Shown: positions 17,191 through 26,704 of the stretch, piece after piece
Layout of the letters: each line of letters starts with the position of its first letter
Position numbering within the stretch: the first letter of the stretch is position 1
NCBI RefSeq assembly: GCF_001022965.1
Contig: NZ_LECZ01000025.1
Location: 62,001-126,000 of the forward strand
From: Enterobacter genomosp. O
GTDB lineage: Bacteria; Pseudomonadota; Gammaproteobacteria; Enterobacterales; Enterobacteriaceae
Direction: 5' to 3'
Length of the DNA: 64,000 nucleotides
Notes under the pieces: model-generated
Database searches by the model: none
The model's input: the letters and a program-made list of their open reading frames with translations, nothing else
What the model was told of the DNA's origin: nothing
Program-made: the position numbers and the translations under genes

Positions 17191-17853
17191 ATGAAAACCG
17201 GTATTGCCACTGCTCTGATTGCGTTAGTGATGCCGGTCTGCGTTTTTGCTACCACGCTTCGGCTCTCTACCGACATCGATCTCCTGGTTCTGGACGGAAA
17301 AAAGGTCTCCAGCTCGTTATTGCGCGGTGCAGACAGCATTGAGCTGGATAACGGGCCGCATCAGCTGGTTTTCCGGGTAGAAAAATCGATCGGGCTGGCC
17401 AATCGTGAGCAAAGGATGTACATCTCCCCGCCGCTGATTGTTAGCTTTAATACCCAGCAAATCAGTCAGGTGAACATTACCCTGCCTCGTCTTGAAACGG
17501 AGAAAGAGTCTGCGGCCTTTGACGCTGCGCCTCGCGTTGAGCTTGTGGATGGAGATGCAATGCCGATTCCGGTGAAGCTGGATATTCTGGCGTTGACGAC
17601 CTCACCGAAAGGCGTGGATTACGAGGCCGCGACACAGTCCTACAACAAAGCGGGTAAACGCGCCTCGCTTCCGCAGTTTGCTACCATGATGGCTGACGAC
17701 AGTACGCTGCTATCCGGCGTGTCTGAGCTGGACGTTATTCCTCCCCAGTCCCAGACCCTGACGGAACAGCGCCTGAAATTCTGGTTCCAGCAGGCCGATC
17801 CCGACACGCGAGCCCGGTTTTTGCAGTGGGCAAAACAACAACCTTCATCATAA
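17191..17853 (+). CDS. yccT: periplasmic UPF0319 protein YccT (curli inhibitor CsgI)
   Basis: The 220-residue DUF2057 protein has a signal peptide cleaved after VCVFA (residue 20), a beta-rich middle and a Gln-rich C-terminus. In Salmonella and E. coli, YccT (CsgI) is a periplasmic protein that inhibits curli subunit polymerisation. Whether this strain makes curli is not visible in this window. The ATG at 17191 follows GGGAGCC. It is divergent from yccU and lies 80 nt upstream of mgsA. Confidence 0.92.
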   Translation: MKTGIATALIALVMPVCVFATTLRLSTDIDLLVLDGKKVSSSLLRGADSIELDNGPHQLVFRVEKSIGLANREQRMYISPPLIVSFNTQQISQVNITLPRLETEKESAAFDAAPRVELVDGDAMPIPVKLDILALTTSPKGVDYEAATQSYNKAGKRASLPQFATMMADDSTLLSGVSELDVIPPQSQTLTEQRLKFWFQQADPDTRARFLQWAKQQPSS

Positions 17854-17933
17854 ACCACATTTTTTACGCCTTACTCTTGCAGCGTCAGACGGTTCCCGTC
17901 ATCGTGTAGTCAGTTAACCTGATGGATATGATT

Positions 17934-18392
17934 ATGGAACTGACAACACGCACGCTGCCGGAACGCAAACACATTGCTCTGGTTGCGCACGATCACTGTA
18001 AACAAATGCTGCTTAACTGGGTTCGCCGCCATCAGTCTTCGCTGGAAAAGCACGCCCTGTCGGCGACCGGCACAACCGGTAACCTTATTCAGCGCGAAAC
18101 GGGTCTGGAGGTGAATGCGATGCTGAGCGGCCCGATGGGCGGCGATCAGCAGGTAGGCGCGCAGATTTCCGAAGGAAAGATTGATGTGCTGATCTTCTTC
18201 TGGGACCCGCTGAACGCGGTTCCGCACGATCCGGATGTCAAAGCGCTGCTGCGCCTGGCGACGGTGTGGAATATCCCGGTGGCGACGAACCTGTCGACGG
18301 CGGATTTCATTATCGAATCGCCGCAGTTCAACTCACCGGTTGATATTCTGATTCCGGACTATCAGCGCTATCTTTCCGACAGACTGAAGTAG
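17934..18392 (+). CDS. mgsA: methylglyoxal synthase
   Basis: The ATG at 17934 ([20 protein letters not shown]) gives 152 residues, as in E. coli; the in-frame ATGs 12 and 6 nt upstream are less likely. The enzyme converts dihydroxyacetone phosphate to methylglyoxal and phosphate, relieving sugar-phosphate stress. Catalytic Asp71 lies in GPMGGDQQ and His98 in NAVPHDPDV. It is probably cytosolic and homohexameric. Two REP elements separate it from the convergent helD. Confidence 0.97.
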   Translation: MELTTRTLPERKHIALVAHDHCKQMLLNWVRRHQSSLEKHALSATGTTGNLIQRETGLEVNAMLSGPMGGDQQVGAQISEGKIDVLIFFWDPLNAVPHDPDVKALLRLATVWNIPVATNLSTADFIIESPQFNSPVDILIPDYQRYLSDRLK

Positions 18393-18396
18393 CTTT

Positions 18397-18470
18397 ATGC
18401 CCGGCGGCGCTACGCTTGCACGGGCCTACAGGTTTTGCAGGCCGGGTCAGGCGAAGCCGCCACCCGGCAA
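18397..18470. repeat. two REP units (BIME) between mgsA and helD
   Basis: Two imperfect palindromes of the REP type lie head to head: 18398-18428 (GCCCGGCGGCGCTACGC core) and 18437-18469 (GCCGGGTCAGGCGAAGCC core). This is a typical extragenic bacterial interspersed mosaic element in the 3' region of convergent genes. Confidence 0.8.
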
Positions 18471-18475
18471 TCCCG

Positions 18476-20530
18476 CTACGGCTTCCTCGCCACCGGCACA
18501 TCAATACTCTTCAGAATATCAACAAACGCGGATGGCTCCTCTTTATTGAACAGCAGCCACACGCGATGCCGCGCGCGGGTCATTGCCACATACAGCAAAC
18601 GCCGCTCTTCGGCATCCGGGAAGTCTTCCGGCACCGGCAGCAGGGCCTGCTCCATGACCGACTCACGGGCCGGAGCCGGGAAACCGTCGCTCCCCTCTTT
18701 CAGCCCCAGCACAATGACATAGTCGGCCTGCTGCCCTTTGCTGGCGTGAATGGTCATAAACTCAAGCTGTAGCTTCGGCCAGCGGGTGGCGGCTTTTTCC
18801 AGCGCCGCGGGTTTGAGGTGATGATAACGCGCCAGCACCAGGATACGTTCATCAGGCTTCGCATAGCCGCTAAGCTTGTCCAGCAGCGGCTCCAGCTGGT
18901 CATCCGCCAGCAGGGTGACGGCTTTTTTATCCCCCGGCCGCAGGCTATTGAGCGGCTTTGCCAGCTGATGCGGGTTCTGCTGGATAAAGCGGTTGGCGAT
19001 TTCCCCAATCCGTGAGTTGAAGCGGTAGGTGGTGTCCAGATCGCTGCGATCCCCTTCGCCAAAATAGTGGTGAAACGCGGTCGTCAGGGAGAGCTGCGCC
19101 CCGCTGAAGCGATAGATGGCCTGCCAGTCGTCCCCCACCGCAAACAGCGACGTATGTTTATTTTGCGCCCGCAGCGCCGAGAGCAATGCGGCACGCTGCG
19201 GAGAGATGTCCTGGAACTCATCCACCAGAATATGTTTCCACGGGCTGACAAAACGCCCCTTCTCAAGAATGATGATGGCCTGATGGATCAAACCGGAGAA
19301 ATCGACGGCATTTTCCGCTTTCAGGGCGGTTTTCCAGGCCTTCAGCAGCGGCGCCATAAGCTTGATCCGCTTCGAAAACAGATCGCGGATCTCCTCCGGC
19401 GCGCTCTCAATCATCTCCGCCTGCGATCCGCCGTGCATTCGCATCAGACTCACCCAGCGGTCAAGCCGCGAGCCCAGCCGACGCGCCAGCTTGTCATCCT
19501 GCCAGAAGCTGCCCTCTGGCACCTCCCAGCTAAGCTCCTCCTCCAGCCACTGCCGCCATCCTTTCGCCTGCGCCTTTTTCTCACTGCACTGCTGGCGCCA
19601 CGTTTTGATAAACAGAGCCTGCCGCGCCTGCGTGTCGTTTTCCAGCTTACTGATGGACGGCACTTTTTTACTGCCCTGCTGAATAATGTGCAGCGCAAGC
19701 GCGTGGAAGGTCCTGGCGGTAATATCCCGGGTGTGCAGGCGTTCCTGAATTCGTTCGTCCATCTCCTGGGCTGCCTTGCGGCCAAAGGCCAGAAGCAGGA
19801 TTTGATCGGCGACCGCTTCCCCGGTCGTCAGCAGCCAGCCAGCACGCGCCACCAGCACCGACGTTTTACCGCTACCGGCACCCGCAAGCACCAGCAGGGA
19901 TTGCTCGCCGTTAACCACCGCGCGCGCCTGGGACGGATTAAGCGGTGAAGATTCCACCGTACTGAAAAAATCGGCGTAGCGGGTGAGCATGGCGTCCGTC
20001 CACGCCTGGTTATGGGCAAGCCGGCTTTTATCCTTGTCATTCAGCCACGCCTGACACTGCCGCCAGGCGTCGCGACAATTGTCAAACTCATCGAGACGCG
20101 TCACCGATAACGGCAGCGCCGCGAGCGCCTGCCTGATTTTTTGCTGTAACCCGGCGGTCTGCTGACGGGTCAGCCACGCGTGCTGTGCGTTGCTTTGCGC
20201 GATATCGTCCAGCACCTGCTGCAGCACCTGGGCGGCAATTACGCTCATATCCTGGCTCCACTGCTGCCAGAGCGCGTTCAGGTGGTGATGAAAACGCTGG
20301 GTTTCCGCCCACTCGGTGCCGTGAAGTCGCACGACTTTATCATCAGGCAGAACGAACTCCAGCTCGCCCCACACCAGCCCGCGTTTGCAGTGGATAGCCA
20401 GAAGCTGATTAAACGGAATAAGGTATTCGTGGCGTTCTCCGGAGACTTTCACCCCGGCATTAAGGAGAACAACCCTGTCGTAAGGGTGTTGCGCCAGGCG
20501 TTTGCCTAACGAAGTTGCTTTCAGTTCCAT
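18476..20530 (-). CDS. helD: DNA helicase IV
   Basis: The 684-residue protein is a superfamily 1 (UvrD/Rep-like) 3'-5' helicase matching E. coli HelD in size. Walker A is LAGAGSGKTS (about residues 215-224), motif II is DEFQD, motif III is VGDDWQAIYRFSGA, and late motifs include TIHASKGQQADYVIV and YVAMTRARHRV. An N-terminal ~190-residue extension precedes the helicase core. It acts in DNA repair and recombination. It is convergent with mgsA. Confidence 0.96.
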   Translation of the reverse strand: MELKATSLGKRLAQHPYDRVVLLNAGVKVSGERHEYLIPFNQLLAIHCKRGLVWGELEFVLPDDKVVRLHGTEWAETQRFHHHLNALWQQWSQDMSVIAAQVLQQVLDDIAQSNAQHAWLTRQQTAGLQQKIRQALAALPLSVTRLDEFDNCRDAWRQCQAWLNDKDKSRLAHNQAWTDAMLTRYADFFSTVESSPLNPSQARAVVNGEQSLLVLAGAGSGKTSVLVARAGWLLTTGEAVADQILLLAFGRKAAQEMDERIQERLHTRDITARTFHALALHIIQQGSKKVPSISKLENDTQARQALFIKTWRQQCSEKKAQAKGWRQWLEEELSWEVPEGSFWQDDKLARRLGSRLDRWVSLMRMHGGSQAEMIESAPEEIRDLFSKRIKLMAPLLKAWKTALKAENAVDFSGLIHQAIIILEKGRFVSPWKHILVDEFQDISPQRAALLSALRAQNKHTSLFAVGDDWQAIYRFSGAQLSLTTAFHHYFGEGDRSDLDTTYRFNSRIGEIANRFIQQNPHQLAKPLNSLRPGDKKAVTLLADDQLEPLLDKLSGYAKPDERILVLARYHHLKPAALEKAATRWPKLQLEFMTIHASKGQQADYVIVLGLKEGSDGFPAPARESVMEQALLPVPEDFPDAEERRLLYVAMTRARHRVWLLFNKEEPSAFVDILKSIDVPVARKP

Positions 20531-20653
20531 GTCCCGCCAAATCCACGAAGAGATAATTTACCTGACAGTTTAACTGCCAGTTTTAAGGTGCTCCAGCCTA
20601 AAAAAACGTTACAATCATTGGGCGTTAATTTTATCGAAAGGAAGTGAGCGTTT

Positions 20654-21100
20654 ATGCGTACCGTTCTGAATGTGTTGAATTTTGTGCTGGGCGGTTTTGC
20701 CACCACCCTTTCCTGGCTTTTTGCCACGCTGGTGAGCATCGTCCTGATTTTCACGCTTCCCCTGACTCGTTCCTGCTGGGAAATCACAAAACTCTCCTTG
20801 ATCCCTTACGGGAATGAAGCCATCCACGTTGACGAGCTGAACCCGGAGAGCAAAAACGCCCTGATGAACACGGGCGGGACCCTGCTGAACATTCTTTGGC
20901 TGATTTTCTTCGGCTGGTGGCTGTGCATCATGCATATTTTTGCGGGTATTGCGCAGTGCATCACGATTATTGGTATTCCGGTGGGGATCGCGAACTTTAA
21001 GATCGCCGCTATCGCTCTTTGGCCCGTCGGGCGCAGGGTTGTTCCGGTAGAAGTGGCTCAGGCGGCGCGTGAAGCAAACGCACGTCGTCGTTTTCAGTAA
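20654..21100 (+). CDS. yccF: inner membrane protein YccF
   Basis: The 148-residue DUF307 protein has three to four hydrophobic segments (about 8-35, 75-105 and 108-125). It starts MRTVLNVLNFVLGG, with AAGGAAG upstream. The function is not known. It is conserved upstream of yccS and lies 19 nt from it, implying an operon. Confidence 0.94.
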   Translation: MRTVLNVLNFVLGGFATTLSWLFATLVSIVLIFTLPLTRSCWEITKLSLIPYGNEAIHVDELNPESKNALMNTGGTLLNILWLIFFGWWLCIMHIFAGIAQCITIIGIPVGIANFKIAAIALWPVGRRVVPVEVAQAAREANARRRFQ

Positions 21101-21119
21101 ATAAGGACTGGCCGCGTTT

Positions 21120-23282
21120 ATGCTAAGCCCACTGCTTCGCCGTTATACCTGGAACAGCACCTGGCTTTATAACGTCAGGATTTTTATCGCGCTTTGCGGC
21201 ACGGTTGCCCTGCCCTGGTGGCTGAATGATGTCAAACTCACCATTCCGCTTACGCTGGGGGTGGTGGCCGGGGCGCTTGCGGACCTGGACGACCGTCTGG
21301 CCGGGCGTTTACGTAACCTGGTCATTACGCTCATCTGCTTTTTTATTGCGTCAGCCTCCGTTGAGTTGCTTTTCCCATGGCCCTGGCTGTTTGCCCTGGG
21401 TCTTACGCTCTCAACCAGCGGGTTTATTTTGCTGGGCGGCCTTGGGCAGCGCTATGCCACCATCGCGTTTGGTGCATTGCTAATCGCCATCTACACCATG
21501 CTGGGCGTGTCCCTTTACGACCAGTGGTACCAGCAGCCGGTTCTGCTGTTGCTGGGCGCCATCTGGTATAACCTGCTGACATTAACCGGTCATCTCATCT
21601 TCCCGGTTCGCCCCCTGCAGGATAACCTTGCCCGCAGCTTTGAGCAGCTAGCCCACTATCTGGAACTGAAGTCCCGTCTGTTCGACCCGGATATCGAAGA
21701 GGAAAGCCAGGCACCGCTCTACGATCTGGCGCTGGCAAACGGTCAACTGGTCGCCACCCTTAACCAGACGAAAGCCTCTCTGCTTACCCGTCTGCGCGGC
21801 GATCGCGGCCAGCGCGGAACGCGACGGACCCTACACTACTATTTTGCCGCGCAGGACATTCATGAACGCGCCAGCTCCTCACACGTTCAGTATGCCGCCC
21901 TGCGCGAGAAGTTCCGCTACAGCGACGTGATGTTCCGCTTCCAGCGCCTGCTGTCCATGCAGTCCCAGGCGTGCCAGCAGCTTTCGCGCTCCATTCTGCT
22001 GCGCACTCCCTATCAGCATGACCCGCGCTTTGAACGCGTATTTAGCCATCTTGACGCGGCCCTTGACCGCGTTCAGGCCAGCGGAACGTCGCCGGAAAAC
22101 ATCAAAGCACTGGGATTTCTGCTCAATAACCTGCGGGCTATTGATGCTCAGTTAGCGACCATCGAGTCCGAGCAGGCAATGGCGCTTCCGGGCAGCGAGG
22201 TGGACAATCAGCTTGCTGATGACAGCGTGCACAGCGTTAGCGATATGTGGCTACGGCTGAGCCGCAACTTTACGCCGGAGTCGGCTCTTTTTCGTCACGC
22301 GGTAAGAATGTCACTGGTGCTGTGCGTGGGTTATGCCTTTATTCAGATAACCGGGCTGCATCACGGCTACTGGATCCTGTTGACCAGCCTGTTCGTCTGC
22401 CAGCCGAACTATAACGCTACGCGGCATCGTCTTGCGCTGCGTATTATCGGCACGCTGGTCGGCGTCGCGATTGGGCTACCTCTGCTCTATTTCGTGCCCT
22501 CCATTGAAGGCCAGCTGATTCTGATCGTGATCACCGGCGTGCTGTTCTTCGCGTTTCGCAACGTGCAGTATGCGCATGCCACCATGTTCATCACGCTGCT
22601 GGTGCTGCTCTGCTTTAACCTGCTGGGTGAAGGGTTTGAGGTCGCCCTGCCCCGCGTGATCGATACCCTGATTGGCTGCGCTATTGCCTGGGCTGCGGTC
22701 AGCTTTATCTGGCCGGACTGGCGTTTTCGTAATTTGCCGCGCGTGGTAGAGAGGGCGATGAACGCCAACTGTCGCTACCTTGACGCCATCCTGGAGCAGT
22801 ATCATCAGGGCCGCGACAACCGTCTGGCATACCGCATCGCACGCCGCGATGCGCACAACAGCGACGCAGAACTGGCCTCTGTTGTCTCTAATATGTCAAC
22901 GGAGCCTCGCGCCACGGCAGAGATTCGTGAGACCGCTTTCCGCCTGCTTTGCCTGAACCATACCTTCACCAGCTATATTTCGACGCTGGGTGCCCACCGT
23001 GAGAAACTCACCAACCCCGGTATCCTTAACCTGCTGGATGACGCCGTCTGCTATGTCGATGACGCGCTTCATCACCGACCAGCCGATGAACCACGCGTTC
23101 AGCAGGCTCTGGATGAACTGGCTCAACGCATTGCGCATCTTGACCCGGGAAACGACAGCAAAGCGCCGCTGGTTCTGCAGCAAATAGGCCTGCTCATCGC
23201 TTTGCTGCCTGAAATTTGCCGGCTGCAACAGCAAATCTCTACCTGGAAGAGTGATTATCCTGCGGCTCAGGCAGCCCATTAA
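21120..23282 (+). CDS. yccS: FUSC-family inner membrane protein YccS
   Basis: The 720-residue protein has two membrane blocks, each followed by a soluble domain, the plan of the FUSC/aromatic acid exporter (AaeB-like) family. N-terminal spans lie at about 15-160 and a second set at about 395-530. It is presumably an efflux or transport protein, with substrate unknown. Its last 44 nt overlap the 3' end of the convergent sxy gene (23239-23282), the same arrangement as close homologues may have. Length agrees with E. coli YccS (717-720). Confidence 0.93.
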   Translation: MLSPLLRRYTWNSTWLYNVRIFIALCGTVALPWWLNDVKLTIPLTLGVVAGALADLDDRLAGRLRNLVITLICFFIASASVELLFPWPWLFALGLTLSTSGFILLGGLGQRYATIAFGALLIAIYTMLGVSLYDQWYQQPVLLLLGAIWYNLLTLTGHLIFPVRPLQDNLARSFEQLAHYLELKSRLFDPDIEEESQAPLYDLALANGQLVATLNQTKASLLTRLRGDRGQRGTRRTLHYYFAAQDIHERASSSHVQYAALREKFRYSDVMFRFQRLLSMQSQACQQLSRSILLRTPYQHDPRFERVFSHLDAALDRVQASGTSPENIKALGFLLNNLRAIDAQLATIESEQAMALPGSEVDNQLADDSVHSVSDMWLRLSRNFTPESALFRHAVRMSLVLCVGYAFIQITGLHHGYWILLTSLFVCQPNYNATRHRLALRIIGTLVGVAIGLPLLYFVPSIEGQLILIVITGVLFFAFRNVQYAHATMFITLLVLLCFNLLGEGFEVALPRVIDTLIGCAIAWAAVSFIWPDWRFRNLPRVVERAMNANCRYLDAILEQYHQGRDNRLAYRIARRDAHNSDAELASVVSNMSTEPRATAEIRETAFRLLCLNHTFTSYISTLGAHREKLTNPGILNLLDDAVCYVDDALHHRPADEPRVQQALDELAQRIAHLDPGNDSKAPLVLQQIGLLIALLPEICRLQQQISTWKSDYPAAQAAH

Positions 23283-23865
23283 ACCACTCCGTCAGCTCCC
23301 GGCGAATGCCTGCCGGGAGCGCCGCCTCATGCAGCCCTTCAATAGCCCCTTCAAGTGCGAAGAGCACTTTAATACTGAGCGCTTTATTTTTAGCCCGCAT
23401 TTTCAGCCAGCTTGCCCTGGCGCCCAGCGTCCGGAGTGTTTCTTCATTGGTAATGCCTGCTTCAAAAAGCAAGACTTCAAGCTGAAACGTCAGGTTCGGC
23501 AGATCCTTAAGCCGGTTTCGTTGATGACGCTGGTAGCGCTCTTTTCTTGCTGCACTGAGCGCGAACGAGGAGAGCTGGAGCAGCCGCTCCCTGTCCTGCC
23601 ATAATCCGTCATCCACGCGATAATAATTGAGCAGCACCGGACGGCCTCGCTTCATCAGCGTCAAAAAAGAGGCGGCACTTTTTACACAGTACTTCGCACT
23701 CTCCTCGCAGGCGCGAAGATAAAGCTCGCCATCTGACACCATGGCAAAAACTGCATCATCCACCGCCAGGGTGTAGCCGCCAAACAGCGCACGATGATGA
23801 ATTTCGCCCAGCGGAGAGAGGTATTCTTGTGATTTATAAATCCGTTCATAAGATATCTTTTTCAT
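23239..23865 (-). CDS. sxy: competence/CRP-S regulator Sxy (TfoX)
   Basis: I chose ATG 23865 (MKKISYERIYKSQEYL), giving 208 residues and matching E. coli Sxy (209); an in-frame start 7 codons upstream is less likely. TfoX N-terminal (about 1-95) and C-terminal (about 110-190) domains are visible, with LFGGYTLAVDDAVFAMVSDGELYLR and LGARASWLKMR. Sxy works with CRP at CRP-S promoters to induce competence and DNA-uptake genes. It is convergent with, and overlaps, yccS. Confidence 0.94.
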   Translation of the reverse strand: MKKISYERIYKSQEYLSPLGEIHHRALFGGYTLAVDDAVFAMVSDGELYLRACEESAKYCVKSAASFLTLMKRGRPVLLNYYRVDDGLWQDRERLLQLSSFALSAARKERYQRHQRNRLKDLPNLTFQLEVLLFEAGITNEETLRTLGARASWLKMRAKNKALSIKVLFALEGAIEGLHEAALPAGIRRELTEWFNGLPEPQDNHSSR

Positions 23866-24019
23866 GATATTTCCTTTTAAAATCATTCACTAACAACGAA
23901 ATTTCTTACTAGCGGATCCGTTAGCAGGAAAATAGGCAACTTATCGCCGTTGAGCAAGATGATTTTTCGACGGGCATCAAGATTGAATGAATTTTGCGAG
24001 TCGCTTTCCGAAAATGAGG

Positions 24020-24060
24020 TTGATCTTTATGCATACAGGGGTTACTGTATATCCATACAG
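24020..24060 (+). promoter_or_regulatory. sulA promoter with LexA (SOS) box
   Basis: The 16-bp SOS box CTGTATATCCATACAG lies at 24045-24060 and fits the LexA consensus CTGT-N8-ACAG. A -35 TTGATC (24020-24025) and -10 TACTGT (24043-24048) with 17-bp spacing overlap it, as in E. coli sulA. LexA bound here would block RNA polymerase. Confidence 0.93.
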
Positions 24061-24082
24061 TAACTACAGGGCTGGAATGAAT

Positions 24083-24592
24083 ATGCACACTTCAGGCTAT
24101 GCAAATCGCGCAATCTCTCTCTCTTCTGCCGCAGGCAATGTCGCGCAGAATTCCGTCGAGCGTGTTTCCACAGGGCTTATCAGTGAAGTGGTTTATCGTG
24201 AAGACCAGCCCCTGTTGACGCAACTACTGCTGTTGCCGTTATTACAACAGCTCGGTCAGCAATCGCGCTGGCAGCTTTGGCTCACGCCTCAGCAAAAGCT
24301 GAGCCGCGAGTGGGTTCAGTCCGCCGGTCTGCCGCTGACGAAGGTGATGCAAATTAATCAACTCTCGCCTTGCGACACCGTTGAGTCGATGATCCGTGCT
24401 TTACGCACCGGAAATTACAGCGTGGTGATTGGATGGTTATCAGAAGAACTGACGGAAGAGGAACATTTCCGTCTGACTGAAGCGGCCGAAGAAGGGAGTG
24501 CGATCGGGTTTATTATGCGTCCGGTTCGATCGGATTCTTACCGCAGAGGACAACTTTCTGGGCTAAAAATTCACTCAAATTTGTATCATTGA
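24083..24592 (+). CDS. sulA: SOS cell-division inhibitor SulA
   Basis: The ATG at 24083 ([10 protein letters not shown]) gives 169 residues, as in E. coli, and lies 23 nt after the LexA box. SulA binds FtsZ and blocks Z-ring formation during DNA damage. The conserved middle ([32 protein letters not shown]) and the C-terminal [11 protein letters not shown], the Lon recognition tail, are intact. In-frame upstream ATGs (23987, 24077) are not used because they fall in or beside the promoter. Residues 10-25 are the least conserved part. It precedes ompA, as in E. coli. Confidence 0.97.
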   Translation: MHTSGYANRAISLSSAAGNVAQNSVERVSTGLISEVVYREDQPLLTQLLLLPLLQQLGQQSRWQLWLTPQQKLSREWVQSAGLPLTKVMQINQLSPCDTVESMIRALRTGNYSVVIGWLSEELTEEEHFRLTEAAEEGSAIGFIMRPVRSDSYRRGQLSGLKIHSNLYH

Positions 24593-24946
24593 GTGAAATT
24601 AAGATTTTTCCTGGAATTTTTTTTGACCTCAAGATGCGGTTTTAGTTCCCGGCCTTAAAATTGCGGCAAGGCTTGTCTGGTGCGGTTCTCCTTAATTTTA
24701 TTGCACAAAATTCGTTCACGAAATGTTAAATAATAGGTATACGGAACTTTTTTTTTCATATGCCTGACGGACTTCACACTTGTAAGTTTTCAGCTACGTT
24801 GTAGACTTTACATCGCCAGGGGTGCTCGGCCTAAGCCGAAGATATCGGTAGATTTATATTTGACCACGCCCCCCGGTGAAGGATTTAACCGTGATTCTCT
24901 CTTGAGACTTTCATGGCGAATTTTGGATGATAACGAGGCGCAAAAA
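24593..24946 (+). promoter_or_regulatory. ompA promoter and long 5' leader
   Basis: This is 354 bases without a gene. The promoter is probably TTGTAA (24780-24785) with TAGACT (24802-24807), giving a ~130-nt leader from about 24815. The leader starts with GCCAGGGGTGCTCGGC and its stem, nearly identical to the stabilising leader of E. coli ompA. Upstream TGCCTGACGGACTTCACA matches the position of the E. coli CRP site. GAGGCGCAAAAAATG near the start is the likely MicA sRNA target. A T-rich stretch after sulA may terminate it. Confidence 0.75.
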
Positions 24947-26002
24947 ATGAAAAAGACAGCTATCGCGATTGCAGTGGCACTGGCTGGCTTCGCTACCGTA
25001 GCGCAGGCCGCTCCGAAAGATAATACCTGGTATGCAGGTGGTAAACTGGGCTGGTCTCAGTTCCACGACACCGGCTGGTACAACAGCGCAAACAACAATG
25101 ATGGCCCGACTCACGAGAGCCAGCTTGGTGCAGGTGCGTTCGGTGGCTATCAGGTTAACCCGTATGTTGGTTTTGAAATGGGTTACGACTGGTTAGGTCG
25201 TATGCCATACAAAGGCGACACCGTAAACGGCGCTTTTAAAGCACAGGGCGTTCAGCTGACCGCTAAACTGGGTTACCCAGTAACTGACGATCTGGACGTG
25301 TACACCCGTCTGGGCGGCATGGTATGGCGCGCTGACTCCAGCAACAGCAACGCTGGCGACGACCATGACACCGGTGTTTCCCCAGTATTCGCTGGTGGCG
25401 TTGAGTGGGCTGTGACCCGTGACATCGCTACCCGTCTGGAATACCAGTGGGTTAACAACATCGGCGACGGCAACACCGTTGGTGTTCGTCCAGACAACGG
25501 CATGCTGAGCGTAGGTGTTTCCTACCGTTTCGGCCAGCAGGAAGATGCAGCACCAGTTGTTGCTCCAGCGCCGGCTCCAGCTCCAGAAGTACAGACCAAG
25601 CACTTCACTCTGAAGTCTGACGTTCTGTTCAACTTCAACAAAGCTACTCTGAAACCAGAAGGCCAGCAGGCACTGGATCAGCTGTACACCCAGCTGAGCA
25701 ACCTGGATCCTAAAGACGGTTCTGTAGTGGTTCTGGGCTTCACCGACCGTATCGGTTCTGACGCTTACAACCAGAAACTGTCTGAGAAACGTGCTCAGTC
25801 TGTTGTTGATTACCTGATCTCTAAAGGTATCCCAGCTAACAAGATCTCCCCACGTGGTATGGGCGAATCTAACCCAGTTACTGGCAACACCTGTGACAAC
25901 GTGAAAGCTCGCGCTGCACTGATCGACTGCCTGGCTCCAGATCGTCGCGTAGAGATCGAAGTTAAAGGCATCAAAGACGTTGTAACTCAGCCAGCGGCAT
26001 AA
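24947..26002 (+). CDS. ompA: outer membrane protein A
   Basis: The ATG at 24947 gives 351 residues ([21 protein letters not shown] signal, 21 residues). The mature protein has the eight-stranded barrel with four variable surface loops (for example [12 protein letters not shown]), a proline hinge ([12 protein letters not shown]) and a periplasmic OmpA-like peptidoglycan-binding domain ([35 protein letters not shown]). A Cys pair (CDNVK...LIDC) forms the known disulfide. It anchors the outer membrane to the wall and is a phage and bacteriocin receptor. Codon use is highly biased, as expected. It ends at a strong terminator. Confidence 0.98.
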   Translation: MKKTAIAIAVALAGFATVAQAAPKDNTWYAGGKLGWSQFHDTGWYNSANNNDGPTHESQLGAGAFGGYQVNPYVGFEMGYDWLGRMPYKGDTVNGAFKAQGVQLTAKLGYPVTDDLDVYTRLGGMVWRADSSNSNAGDDHDTGVSPVFAGGVEWAVTRDIATRLEYQWVNNIGDGNTVGVRPDNGMLSVGVSYRFGQQEDAAPVVAPAPAPAPEVQTKHFTLKSDVLFNFNKATLKPEGQQALDQLYTQLSNLDPKDGSVVVLGFTDRIGSDAYNQKLSEKRAQSVVDYLISKGIPANKISPRGMGESNPVTGNTCDNVKARAALIDCLAPDRRVEIEVKGIKDVVTQPAA

Positions 26003-26015
26003 GTTATCGTCTTAT

Positions 26016-26045
26016 AAAAAAACCCCGCAATGCGGGGTTTTTTAT
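26016..26045 (+). terminator. ompA terminator
   Basis: AACCCCGC/GCGGGGTT stem (26021-26028 with 26032-26039), flanked by A7 and T-rich sequence. It also lies just past the stop of convergent matP. Confidence 0.92.
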
Positions 26046-26065
26046 TGTCTGAAGAAAATAAAAAT

Positions 26066-26518
26066 CTACTTTTTACCCAACAGAGCCTGAAGATCGTTCT
26101 TCAGTGTCGACATCTGGTTGGCGTACTTCTCTTTATGTTCGGCATCCTCAATCAACTGCACGATAGTTTCGGACAGCGTTTTGCCACGGCGTTGCGCCAG
26201 TCCCGCCAGGCGTTGCCAGACAACGAACTCCAGATCGATTGATTTTTTGCGCGTGTGCTGATGCTCAGCGTTAAAATGCCGTTTGCGTCGCGCGCGGATA
26301 GTTTGCTTCATCCGGTTTAACAGCGCAGGATTGATGTGTTTTTCAATCCAGCCGTTAACCTGTACCGGTTCATTTTCGAGGGTCAGCAAAATATCCACGG
26401 CCTCTTGCGCAGCGCTGGCTTCGATGTAGCAGGTGATCAGCTCCCCTTCACGGTGCTTTTTGACCAGGTACTTCCATTTCCAGCCGCTTTCGAGGTTTTC
26501 CAGTTGTTGATATTTCAT
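26066..26518 (-). CDS. matP: macrodomain Ter protein MatP
   Basis: The 150-residue protein ([18 protein letters not shown]) matches E. coli MatP in length and sequence. It has an N-terminal four-helix bundle, a ribbon-helix-helix DNA-binding region (about 90-120, [13 protein letters not shown]) and a C-terminal coiled coil (about 125-150). MatP binds matS sites (GTGACRNYGTCAC) to organise the Ter macrodomain, contacts ZapB and excludes MukBEF from Ter; mukFEB lies in the same window. I found no matS site by eye. Confidence 0.97.
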   Translation of the reverse strand: MKYQQLENLESGWKWKYLVKKHREGELITCYIEASAAQEAVDILLTLENEPVQVNGWIEKHINPALLNRMKQTIRARRKRHFNAEHQHTRKKSIDLEFVVWQRLAGLAQRRGKTLSETIVQLIEDAEHKEKYANQMSTLKNDLQALLGKK

Positions 26519-26640
26519 TGCGATCTCAGTGTTACCACGTAACTCTGTTCAGAATATCAGTTTTTTAGCAATCTGCTGAAAAGAAATCATATCCTGTGAG
26601 TGAATGCAGCCAATCCCCCTCTCGAAATCCCCAATCCTGC

Positions 26641-26670
26641 TTGGGTAGAGCCCCCCGCTTACGGTATACT
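26641..26670 (+). promoter_or_regulatory. probable lonH promoter
   Basis: TTGGGT (26641-26646) and TATACT (26665-26670) are 18 bp apart, 34 bases before the lonH start. The hexamer match is good at -10, fair at -35. Confidence 0.55.
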
Positions 26671-26704
26671 CCACGCTTTTACATCTGACTAAAAAACATC
26701 AACT

